From: Podospora pseudocomata
Taxonomy: Eukaryota > Ascomycota > Sordariomycetes > Sordariales > Podosporaceae
Assembly: GCF_035222375.1 (NCBI RefSeq)
Contig: NC_085889.1
Span: 1,364,001-1,428,000 of the forward strand
Direction: 5' to 3'
DNA length: 64,000 nucleotides
Below are positions 46,358-56,249 of this stretch, in pieces. A program made the position numbers and the translations under genes. Position 1 is the first letter of the stretch. Every line of letters begins with the position of its first letter. The notes beneath the pieces were generated by a model. It did no database searches. It had not been told where the DNA came from and saw nothing but the letters and a program-made list of their open reading frames with translations.

Positions 46358-47159
46358 CTACTTCCACCAGCGAGGGAACCGGGTAGTTAACCCGAGTCGG
46401 TGCATCCCGTCCACCACCAACGACAACCACCCAATCATCATGAACCACACAATCGCATATGCCAGCCTGAACCACTTGCGACTCGTAACAGACAGGCCCT
46501 CATCGATCAAGGTTCGACCATCCCTCTCTGCTCTTCCCATGCTCGGCGTCCACCAGAACGGTCCACGGACTTGAACCATGAAGGCCGCAACGAGGAGCAG
46601 CACACACCGAACAGCCAGTATGAATCTCAACTGCTTCCCGGTCATCCTGGCCCGCCGAGCCCCGGGCTTGCCGTCTCTGCCGACTGCCGCATCGATGTTG
46701 ACCAGCTCATGAAAGCCCAGGAAGACAATCGTTGCGAAACCCTAACCAACTGTTAGTGAAGAACCACACCGTGTTTCATTGAAATACGAGCCGCCTCACA
46801 AAGAGCAATCCCCAAATCAGCAACCCAACCGGGTCATCCAGATGGTTTCCAACCTGTGAACGGTCTCCAAACACTTTCAAGGTAGCAGCCACGAGAGCAT
46901 ACCCAGATGCAAGTGTGACGAACTCTATCCCGTCCACCAGCCTGTCCTATTTCTCGGTGCCGGGGATGTATGACTGGACGATTGGTTTGACTTTGTTGAA
47001 TTTGGCTTTGGGGCGTTGACGGGGCTGAATCTCCACGATGGAGTTACCGGGGTTGTGTTGGTAGGGTTGTCCAAAGTCTGCTAGTGGAATTGGGTCTTCC
47101 AGAGCCATGGGGGGATTAGCGCTGCTTAGGGTGCTGGCGATGGTGGGTTGGGAGTCCAT
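46358..47159 (-). pseudogene. Four-helix membrane protein with an in-frame TAG
   Basis: The start at 47159 gives a soluble leader (MDSQPTIASTLSSANPPMAL ... VKPIVQSYIPGTEK). The frame meets TAG at 46949-46947, then continues without further stops: DRLVDGIEFVTLASGYALVA, GLLIWGLLF. A GT-AG intron follows (donor GTGAGG, branch CACTAAC), then GFATIVFLGFHELVNIDAAV, QLRFILAVRCVLLLVAAFMV and YAIVWFMMIGWLSLVVDGMH, ending at 46358. Four hydrophobic helices are predicted. The TAG sits just before helix 1. CAG-to-TAG is one transition away, so a recent nonsense allele is likely; a sequencing error or read-through is also possible. Family unknown. Confidence 0.55.
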
Positions 47160-47502
47160 GATCAGTGAAGAATTATAGCGAGTGACAGGATCAAAGGATC
47201 AGGGGAGGCAAGGATAATATCACAGTAACGGGTTGGAGTATTTCACCGCACCTGCACATTACTTTCCGTTCGAACATCCGCGAAGCGTGGCTCTGGTGGC
47301 TGAACATGAACATGTGGCTGCCGTTCACAACCCACCTCGCGGTCACATGGCTTTGGCTCCGATCCGCATCCACACTTCAAACTCTTCTTTCGAGGCCATA
47401 TATTTGAGCACTTCTTTTCCCTTTTTCAAACACACTTGCGAGGTGTCCTCTCTCATGTTATCGCAAACTAACAGTTTTCCATTCGCCACATCATTCGAAA
47501 AT

Positions 47503-48120
47503 ATGTCGTCCTCGCCAGCGCAGTTTTCCAAGCCCCCGAATGAGCTTCGATTGAAATTTATCGAGCAGTGTGGGAGCCCAGAACGGTCGTCCTCTCGTAC
47601 GGCAAGCAAACAACACCTCCGATCACCCTCTCCATCAACTATGAGGCGCACCAGGAGACGCTCAAGCACTACCACCGCTATACCTGAAGTTCCTCAGAGC
47701 CAACCCCAATCCTGACTGGAGGCATTCTGCCTTCCCAATATACTGCCGTGGCTTTTGTCAATCAACAACTGGTCATTGTCTCCGTCGCCAATCCCAAGAT
47801 GTCTTTCCCGGAACCACGCGATTAACGAGACGTGCGACTGAAATTTCCGACACTCAATCAGCCATGCCTTCGCATCACTCTAACCAAGTCCGCCGATCTT
47901 GAATTGCTGCACAACCTTCAATCACTCATTTCCACCATCGACTTCCGGCCATTCATAACAGCGAGCGACCCCAACCCTTCGCTCTAGGTCTTTCGCCAGG
48001 GCTCGCATACATGCCTTTCGGCAACGAATACCTGCCTTTGGGGTACTATGTACAACCAAGTAACTTGCCATTTTGCGGACGACGAACTAAGTTGGGGCCT
48101 GGGATCGGAGCTGGGTACTT
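47503..48120 (+). pseudogene. 2EXR-domain protein remnant
   Basis: The start reads QFSKPPNELRLKFIEQC, the F-box-like 2EXR opening (F..LP.ELRLKIWE). The next block, PPITLSINYEAHQETLKHYH, is the hallmark second half but lies in another frame. Weaker matches follow (ILPSQYTAVAFVNQQLVIVS, LELLHNLQSLISTIDFRPF), with further frame changes and stops. Broken in at least three places. It belongs to a local family with members at 59.2, 60.0 and 61.8 kb. Confidence 0.6.
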
Positions 48121-48233
48121 AGCATATAGGGGGCCTTGATTGCCTCCGGCTGTATTGCGATGATGTAAAGGATTGAAAGGCCTGAATGGCCTGGCGAAAT
48201 TACTCCTTAAGAATTATTATGGTATAACCTGTA

Positions 48234-48277
48234 ACGTACATTATAAGCGAGTCGCGCATATAAGCGAGTCGCGCACT
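48234..48277 (+). repeat. Left terminal inverted repeat
   Basis: 44 bp, beginning ACGTACATTATAAGCGAGTC. It contains two direct copies of TATAAGCGAGTCGCGCA, a likely transposase-binding pair. Confidence 0.92.
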
Positions 48278-50052
48278 GGCCATTGCGACGCGTTCTCTCT
48301 ACACTTAACATCACTTTTCTCTACAACCCAACATGCCACCTACTTTAAAGGAAGCGAGGGTAATCTTAGCCCTTGAAGCTCTCCAAAAGGACGAAAAATT
48401 ACGCCTCAGAGCCGCAGCTAAGCTCTATAATGTACCACCATCAACCCTCCGTGACCGACGCGCTGGCCGGCCTGCACGACGCGACACCACGCCCAATTCG
48501 AAGAAGCTCACTCAATCAGAAGAGGATGCTATTATTCAATACGTTATTGAGCTATGTGCGCGAGCTTTTCCACCAAGATTGCGTGGTGTGGAAGATATGG
48601 CCAACCAACTGCTACGCGTACGCGACGCGCCCCTGTTGGCAAGCTCTGGGCACACAACTTCGTCAAACGCCAGCCACAGCTCCGTACGCGTTTTACACGT
48701 AGATACGACTACCAGAGGGCCAAGTGCGAGGATCCAAAGGTCATCAGCGAGTGGTTCACGCTTGTGCGGAACACCAAGGCCAAGTACGGTATTGTGGATG
48801 ACGATGTCTACAACTTCGACGAGACTGGGTTCATGATGGGTATTATCTTCGCGGGCATGGTAGTTACGACCTCAGACGGCCTTAGCAAGGCGAAACTGGC
48901 CCAGCCTGGCAACCGCGAATGGGCAACGGTGATCCAGGGGAGTCAATGCCCTCGGCTGGGCTATCCCTCCCTTCATCATCTTGGCCGCACAGTACCACCT
49001 TGCTAACTGGTACACCGAGTGCAACCTACCGTCTACCTGGCGCATCGCAACCACCGATAATGGCTGGACTACCAATCTGGTAGGCCTAGATTGAATCAAG
49101 CACTTCGACTATCATACAGCGTCCCGCACAAAGGGCAAATATCGGTTGTTGATCCTCGACGGCCACGAAAGCCACCACTCGACCGAATTCGAGCGCCACT
49201 GCCAGGAGAACAACATCATCACGCTCTGCATGCCTCCGCATTCTTCACACTACCTCCAGCCACTCGATGTCGGCTGCTTTGGGCCATTGAAGCAAGCGTA
49301 CGGCCGCCAGATCGAGGACTTGATGCGCATGCATATCAACCACGTAAGCAAGCTCGAGTTCCTCTGTGCCTTCCGCGAGGCCTTTTTTGCCTCTATAACA
49401 GAGAAGAATATACAGGGTGGCTTTGCAGGTGCTGGCCTTGCGCCGTACGATCCAGAGAGGGTGCTTTCCAAGCTAGATGTAAAGCTTCGTACGCCAACAC
49501 CTCCAAACTCACGGCCCGGCACTGCACAACCTTGGGTCTTCCAGACACCACACAACCCCCGAGAAGCTGACTCGCAGTCAACGCTTATCAAGACTCGCAT
49601 TGCCAACCATCAAAATAGCTCCCCGACTTCAATGTTGGCTGCTGTGGACCAGCTTGCTAAGAGTACAATGGCTGTGATGCACCAGGTGGCTCTCCTTCGT
49701 GCAGAGAACACTTCACTCCCCGCAAGGCCAACGAGGCACTAAGTAAGCGCCGGAGAGCCAAAAAACACGTGTGCGGCTCGGAGGATCACTTACTGTGCAA
49801 GATGCAAAGGATATACTTGACCAGAAGGCCGTGGGTGGGGGAGGCAGCGCAAGAAACGCAGCAGGATGGCGGTAATGCAGGGGAGCTCGTACGAAGGTTC
49901 GGTGCTGTGGTGTGTGCGGCAAGCCTGGCCATAATGCACGTACATGCCAGGAGGCTGCAGAATCATCTGATTCATCTGTTTCTGATTCAGTTATTGTAGT
50001 TTCCTAGTGTTGTGGTTGTGTAATTGAGGATAGTTGTGGTAGGGTAACAGAG

Positions 50053-50096
50053 AGTGCGCGACTCGCTTATATGCGCGACTCGCTTATAATGTACGT
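50053..50096 (-). repeat. Right terminal inverted repeat
   Basis: Exact reverse complement of 48234-48277, followed by TA and then a short telomere-like CCTAACCCTAAA. Confidence 0.92.
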
Positions 50097-50443
50097 TACC
50101 TAACCCTAAATAGCTTTCTACGAGGTTGCTGTTGCTATGTGTCAAACAATAATATGGGGTCCAAACTTGGTCCATTCGTTCGTTCTTCGGAGGGAAGAGG
50201 GCCAGGTAGCACAGGCTCTCCTGACCGGGTGGACAAGGTCCCACTGCCAAGATATTAATTCCTTAACAGTGGGCCTCTCACTGTCTAATTCAACAAATAT
50301 TACTGTCATTAATATGTCAACCTGTCCTGCCCGTGACACTTTTACCTTAATTTGCAAATTAGGTATTCGAACGTAAGCTGGTTAATTTGGACATTTCGAA
50401 ATCAAACACATTTTTTCCAAGCTGAAATTGCCAGGGGGGTAGG
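50097..50443. other. Intergenic
   Basis: No feature recognised. The N-terminus of the protease remnant may have lain here. Confidence 0.35.
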
Positions 50444-53159
50444 GTGGAAGAGGCAGTGTTGCTCCTAACTACACACCCCACCCAAGTCCAAAAGCGGCAA
50501 TACATTTCCCTTGACCGGGAAGAACAACCCACTGTGCGCTCCCATGATGACATCGGGGCGCTACAAGATCTTTGCGATGTCAAAAAATATCCAAAACTCG
50601 AAATGCTTGGAAGAATTATCCAGGAGTCAGGCGACAGGGCTTGCCACAAGCTTATCAATTTCCACCAGAGGATGGCCAACTTTCAGGAGGGGGTACGCAA
50701 GGCTTGGCATCTCAACAAATGTCTCGCAAACCTCAGGAAGACTGCACCAACTAAGCGTTTTCGACCACCTGCTGCACAACGGATTCCCCGAACAAAGTGG
50801 GAGAACACGACGCCGCGCGACCTCTCCAGTCGCCTTTTCGAGAAGCTATACAGTAGCGTTTGTCAGAATCAGGATCACCAGGTCAAGCTTCAGTTGAATG
50901 GATTTGACATGGATAGTTTCCTGGCGCCGCCAATACATTTCAACTTGTTTCTCCCTTCCTGCCCTACCAACAACCTTTGGCAGGAATGTCAGTGTAGGGC
51001 CATTGTGCCAAGGTAGGTATTTATCATTGCCAATGTCAGGCTACCCTTGTGTGTTGCATGCACTGATACCTTTTGCAAAACAGGAACGTCAACAGCTTAC
51101 CCGAAGACGTGGAAATGATTGTCGATCTCTGCGAAGACATTCGGGCCCTTAATGAGAACCACCACCTGCCAACAGTTTTGGCCATCCATTTTGAGGTTGT
51201 TGAGCCCGGTCATCGATACTACCTTTGGCACGACCCCAAGTATCAGCTTGATACGCCGCAGCACTTTCAAGATGCCAAGCCAACAATATCTCTGGACTAC
51301 CTGATTTGCAGCGGCTTCCTTACCGACATACCAGAAGGAGGCGTCTTCGGGATGAACGACAAGGCTGTTCTAGCATTGTCTCTTTCTAGGTGCTTTCTCC
51401 ATCTGTGGGGTGCCTATTGGCTCAAAGACCCTTGGACGGCGGGCAATATACATTTCCTTGCACGGTCCGATGAGATCTGGAATCCTCACCATCCCTTCAT
51501 TCACTGCTCCCTCGACAATTCCTCGCCCACATCTTCAATTCAGGCTACGATTTCGCTTGTTTCCTTCGCAAAGCTCCTCCTCGAGATTGAAACTGGCACA
51601 CGCATTGACGTTGACCCCTCCTCAGTAACCCAGGATGAGTTCGAGGACACAATTGTCAGTATTCTTGATTCCAGAGGCGATAGATTTGGAAGAGAGAGTA
51701 CAACGCCGCGGTAGATGGATGTTTTCATATCTTCGCATTAGTTAACAAACAGAGCAACGAAGCAGGCGGTGTGGTGGACGAACTGGATATGATGAGAAAG
51801 GCCATTTACGACGCGATTGTCGAGCCACTTGAGCAAAATTTCAATCTCATTCCAAACCCGAGCAAAGCGCTTTATGTGAAGAAGCTTCATTTGGAGCGGA
51901 AGAGAGGGACGTATGGAGTGGCGACGTTCCAGCCGGAATATCACCAACCCACAAGGAAACGTGGTTCAACAGACTCGACGATGTTCTTGATGGTGAGATC
52001 GTACGCACGGTCGATGAGTATGTACTTCTTTACTATCTCCTTGCTAACCGCCCGTTTCCTACCGAACCTGTGCGCTTGGACTATCTCGATGGCATGCCTT
52101 TCAATCTCACAAGGCTATTCCCGCTGTCCTCACAATTACAATACAAGCTAAACCTTTGAGTGCAGGCGAGTTGACCGAGCCGCGAAATTCTTCGATTCCA
52201 TGGACCGATTCCATGCCCAGTTCATACAACCGAGTATCACAAAGAGCAATGGACTATGGCCTGTTAAGATTGCGGTATCAGACACCGGGATTGAAGTTGA
52301 TAATAGCAGCCTTCAAGGTGTGTTGGATAACATCAAGGATCCGAGAAAAGCTTCTGGCTTTCGAGATTGGAGAAGAGGTTCAATCCGCGCAGTTCAATCA
52401 TTCGTCACATCTCCAGGAGACGAAAGGGATGTAGTAGGCCACGGCACACATGTAGCGTGGCTTGCTCTCAAGACAGCCCTCAACGTTGAAGTATACATCG
52501 CGAAGGTCTCCGCCGGCAAACAGTTCGATGACAACACAGCCGTGGTGAAAGCAATCCATTGGGCCATGGATCAAGAGGTGGACATCATGGTCATGTCGTT
52601 CGGCTCTGCATACATAGATAAGGGGGTGAGCGACGCCATTGACCGTGCTGTAACCGCTCGACCGCACCCAACACTTATCTTTGCTGCGGCGTCAAACTCG
52701 GGGCTCAACAGCCGGCCAACGTTTCCTGCCACCCACGACAAGGTTATTGGTGTATATTCCTTGGATGGATACGGAAACGACAACGGGGGCTTGAACCCGT
52801 CTCGAAAACCAGGAGGCACTTATTTTGGCACATTAGGTGTCGGAATAGAGATGCTGTGGAACAACAAAAAGGAGGCCCGATCCGGAAGCTCATATGATGC
52901 GCCAATAGCCGCTGGTATCGCCGCGAATTGTCTGGTTTGGCCGGAACACATGCTTAAGAAGGGGTACTTCAGCCAAGATCAGTACACGTGGCTAAGGACG
53001 ATTGAGGGGATGCGTTATATGCTCAGCAAGCAGGCTATGGGCTCTAACGGCGATAGAGTGGGGATACTATCATTGGCTCCATGGGTACTTTGGAGGCGTG
53101 ATCTTACTGATGTAGAGGTGTGTACCATTTTGAAGGAAGGCATGCCGCTTTTTGGATAG
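50444..53159 (+). pseudogene. DUF7580-like / subtilisin-like (S8) protease, decayed
   Basis: Intracellular subtilase of the kind linked to fungal cell-death systems. The N-terminal helical region lacks an ATG in frame (KYPKLEMLGRIIQESGDRA), then a 70-bp GT-AG intron (51015-51084) joins VPR to NVNSLPEDVEMIVDLC. The DUF7580-like core reads AVLALSLSRCFLHLWGAYWL, then IHFLARSDEIWNPHHPFIHC and YNAAVDGCFHIFALVNKQ. After WFNRLDDVLDGEI comes the S8 domain with the whole catalytic set: Asp in KIAVSDTGIEVD, His in VVGHGTHVAWLAL, the oxyanion Asn in FAAASNSG, and Ser in SGSSYDAPIAAGIAAN. The S8 part (52200-53159) is open. Upstream the frame changes two or three times (e.g. near 51692 and 52150), so no full-length protein is expected. 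Convergent with the gasdermin-like fossil. Confidence 0.78.
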
Positions 53160-53427
53160 CCTCATGGGACTTTTAGAATCGTTGAAACACAAGGTAATGA
53201 AGGGGAGCGGGGTTTCTCCGTTGTTACGGCAAGGTATTTAAGCTGCGCTTAATCGATTAAAGTCTGAGGCGGGTTAATGGAAAAGTGCTTCATTGTGGAA
53301 CAATTCATATGAAGAACTGGAACATGTTGAAGCGATCAGTTCATTGTGCAGGGATACCGCAGAAAGACACGAGAACCTACAACAATATTGTATCGAAGTG
53401 TCGATGCATCGGGCAGAACCTTACCTA

Positions 53428-54310
53428 TCAGTCCTCAAACTCCCTAGCAACCGCCCATTGAACCTCATCCGAATCCTCAAGAACCTCAACCTCATCCTCC
53501 TCACCCACAAAATGATCCACCGAGTCCACCTTCCACTCTTGCACATCCTCCCTCTCATCACCCAACATACTCGTCCCCTTCAAACTCAACTCATGTTGCA
53601 CCCTCCCCCTCGCAAACTTAATCCTTCTCACCTGAAACGCCAGAACAAACTCGCTCGCTGTATCAAAAGCGACACCCTGGAGTCTATTCCTCCCAATTTG
53701 CAGCAACGGCTTCACCTCCGCCACCCCCTCCGGCCCCGACACCCCCACTCGTGCATCTGCCTCCCGTGTCCTCTCCAACGACACCGACGCCCCCCTGGCG
53801 ATCTTGACACCAGTAACGATATACACCGGCACGCGGTATTTTCTCTCCGTCAAATACCCCTTTACATCATCCGGCTCCGACACCCGCTATATATACTCCT
53901 CCGTCGCGACAAACTCTCCTGTTTCGAGCTCGGGGACTTGTATCACGTCGTTGGAGCCGCGCTCGAAGAATAACCCGAGGTCGGCGCCCATCGGAAGCTT
54001 GAGGCCGGCGAGGAGGGGGGTCCAGACGCCGAAGCGGCCGGTGAGGAGGGGGGTCCAGACGCCGAAGCGGCCGGTGAGGAGGTCTTTCCGCGTGGAGGAG
54101 AAGGAAGTTACCGTTGTTGGGGGTAGCAGGTCGTTGGGGTTGATGGGGAGTCGCGAGTTTCGGTTCAGGGGTATCAAGTCCGGGCTGAGGGGGTCGGGGA
54201 GGAGGTAGCCGAGGCGGAGGGAGGAGGGGGAGGTGGTGAAGTTGGGGCTAAGATGTAGGTTTTCTTTGCCATTGGTGCGGTGGGAATGGTGACGGTGAAC
54301 GAAAGTTGGT
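53428..54310 (-). pseudogene. Gasdermin-like pore-forming protein gene, fossil
   Basis: The minus strand encodes pieces that match fungal gasdermin-like proteins (HET-Q1/RCD-1 type) in order: LRLGYLLPDPLSPDLIPLNR near the N-terminus, then GADLGLFFERGSNDVIQVP, EPDDVKGYLTERKY, PVYIVTGVKIARGASVSLER (the gasdermin 'VY.VT' strand), and SEFVLAFQVRRIKFARGRVQ (the 'AFRV' strand). The extent corresponds to about 280 residues, the usual size. The gene looks broken, with about two breaks. Fungal gasdermins permeabilise membranes after cleavage by a neighbouring protease. The convergent subtilase gene 270 bp away fits that known pairing. The family call is from pattern memory and not from a search. Confidence 0.68.
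54010..54075. repeat. Perfect 33-bp tandem duplication
   Basis: Two exact 33-bp units starting GAGGAGGGGGGTCCAGACGC, plus an 8-bp partial third. They lie within the gasdermin-like fossil and are a multiple of three long. Confidence 0.92.
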
Positions 54311-55103
54311 TGGAATGGAGGTGGTAAGGGGGGGGGCGATAGAGCGTTTATTGTGAGGAGTCTTGACGGTGAAATCGTTTGGTGCGGGGTGTTTTCTCGT
54401 CAGCTTTGGGACTTACACCAATGGCGCTGTATGCCGAGCCCGGCTGAACTTCAGGTCCAGCTTCGCGACAAGTCATGGTCGGGGATGGATGAATGGCCAG
54501 TAATTGACTGCTAGCCATTCTTGACCTGAACAATGTAGGTACTCATCATCCCCTCAGCTGAATACCGAGGCAAACCAGACCAGGTGATCATATTTGCGTG
54601 CTTATTTCATAATACACGGGAGAGCTAGTCTTGGCTCCTAAAGGCTAAGGCAGCGGACGGCTGTTACACCGAGCTTGCTGTAATACTGCTTATTCTCGAT
54701 ATTAGCCTCGGACTTATGGTTTCAAGTTTTTACCTCCTGTGTTACTTTCGTTAGATACGCGCCATGCTTGGATAATTGCGCTTATGATCAAGATGAGCGA
54801 CCATCTCTCCGAGATCATCATGGTGATCGCTGTTTTGGCAAAGAGATACCATCTACGGCGACACCGTGTGGCTTGCAGTCTTACACCAAGAGGTAGAGAA
54901 GATTTCGAAGCCATCAAAAATAGCAACAGATCAGAAATATAGAGAGAATGGAGATCACGATGCTGTCAAAGCAAAGTATAAAGGCTCATGGTTCTCCATC
55001 CCATCCTTTCGTCTCTCATCATCACCACCGGCTCATTCACCAACCCAGCTTTGACAACCACTTCTCAAGACACCCCAAGACAACCGCCTCAACCAGTCTC
55101 AAA
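54311..55103. other. Intergenic
   Basis: About 790 bp with no gene recognised. The last ~150 bp, with a TATAAAG near 54977, look like the promoter and 5' UTR of the secreted-peptide gene. Confidence 0.4.
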
Positions 55104-55789
55104 ATGAAGTTCTTCACCACCCTCCTCTCCATGGTAACCCTCACCTCCGCCGCCGCAGTAAACTACGACTTCTACACCCCTGTCGACGCCCTCGCCAAAC
55201 GTGAAGCCGCCGCAGCCCTCAGCTTCGACCCTGCCCACGACCCCCTCTCCGCCCGCGGTGACGAAGACGTCAACATCATCACCGCTTCTCTCGACGACGG
55301 AGCCGAAAAGGTTGAAATCATCGTCGACGGTGTTTCCCAGGGGTATCTGATCGTCAGCCCTGATGGCGATGGTAACCCCACCCCCTTTTTACCCCCTTAA
55401 AACTTCCAAATGAAACTAACCCATCCCTCCCACAGTCCAAGGCTTCGACGGCAACGGCACCTTGGTCGACCTCGACGCCGTCCTCGCCGCTCGTGACGTC
55501 GAGCACGTTGACAAGCGCGCTCTTGGCTGGCTCCAGGTTCTGGCTAGGCTTGCTCCCATCATCACAAAGTTTGGCCAACGGGTTGTCAACTGGTTGAGGT
55601 GTGTTGGTGCTTGGAGTTTGATTTTGGATTGTGCTCCCAAGGTACGAACCCCCGGTAGTGTACGTTGAGATGTGATGGCTGACAGTTTGGATTTTTACCT
55701 AGCTCATCAACTGCGCTACTTATGGCAAGGCACCTTGGGAGTGCATTGCTGGGATTAACTGCATTGGAAAGGCTGCTAGGAACTGCTAA
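55104..55789 (+). CDS. Secreted, Kex2-processed cysteine-rich peptide precursor
   Basis: Three exons: 55104-55371, 55436-55641 and 55703-55789; all junctions are GT-AG and keep frame. 186 residues. The signal peptide is MKFFTTLLSMVTLTSAAAV. A pro-region (FYTPVDALAKREAAAALSFD; DEDVNIITASLDDGAEKVEI) carries a Lys-Arg. A second Lys-Arg at DVEHVDKR precedes the predicted mature peptide of about 70 residues. That begins ALGWLQVLARLAPIITKFGQ, an amphipathic cationic helix, and ends with six cysteines: WLRCVGAWSLILDC, INCATYGKAPWECIAGINC, ARNC. The layout fits a processed extracellular peptide, possibly antimicrobial or an effector. Precise role unknown. It lies between the gasdermin fossil and the intact HET gene. 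Confidence 0.75.
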
Positions 55790-56249
55790 ACAGACTGTCG
55801 AGGTTGCTCTGGAGGGAGACTGAGACTTGTGGGCGAGGTGTCATGAGGTGTTTGCTTGGATGGTTGGACTGCGTGGTTTTGTTAGTTGTCTTTGGCTTCG
55901 CTGTTTGTTTAAGATATGATATTCTTCAGGCAGGTGGTGCGGTGGCCTGGTCTAAGACATGTCAGCTGAGTGAGTTGAAAACAGTTTATCGTTGTGATGC
56001 CATATTGGTCCTTCAGCTTGTGAGCTGGGCTGCCCAATCAGAGCTTTTCCCCTCTTGTGACTGAGCCCTTTTCATTGGGGAAGAGCACAGCCACATCTCG
56101 ATCGTGAGCGTTAGCCCCGGATTCAGGGGCCAGTAAGCAGGGGTAATGTTTCCCCGCTGGAACACAGATATTCTTTGAAGAAAACTTATCACTTTGAAAG
56201 CTCTCCACATCCTCAAAGCAAACAAAGCAAGATCACTTCAGAAGACATC

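Larger units (their letters stand above)
48234..50096 (+). mobile_element. pogo/Fot1-type (Tc1-mariner) DNA transposon
   Basis: A 1,863-bp element bounded by perfect 44-bp terminal inverted repeats and a TA target duplication (48232-48233, 50097-50098). The transposase starts at 48333 (MPPTLKEARVILALEALQKD), followed by a psq-type helix-turn-helix (LRAAAKLYNVPPSTLRDRRA), a CENPB-like segment (FVKRQPQLRTRFTRRYDYQR), and the DDE triad in NFDETGF, LLILDGHESHHS and QPLDVGCFGPLKQAYG. Inactivating changes: a frameshift near 48630 (after RDAP), another near 48942 (just after EWATVIQG), and TGA at 49092-49094 where a Trp is expected (VGLD.IKHF). The ends are mobilisable in principle, but this copy cannot make transposase. 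Confidence 0.9.

Noticed and set aside
48234-48277. Transposon TIR read as a CRISPR-like or regulatory repeat
   Set aside because: Only two direct units, perfectly inverted at the other end with TA target duplications; a transposon end explains it.
50097-50112. CCTAACCCTAAA as a telomere or breakpoint scar
   Set aside because: Only about two repeats; such motifs occur by chance and in promoters (also near 23520), and housekeeping genes lie on both sides.
56175-56249. Upstream start for the intact HET protein
   Set aside because: The codon at 56175 is TTG, not ATG; the first ATG in frame is 56250.
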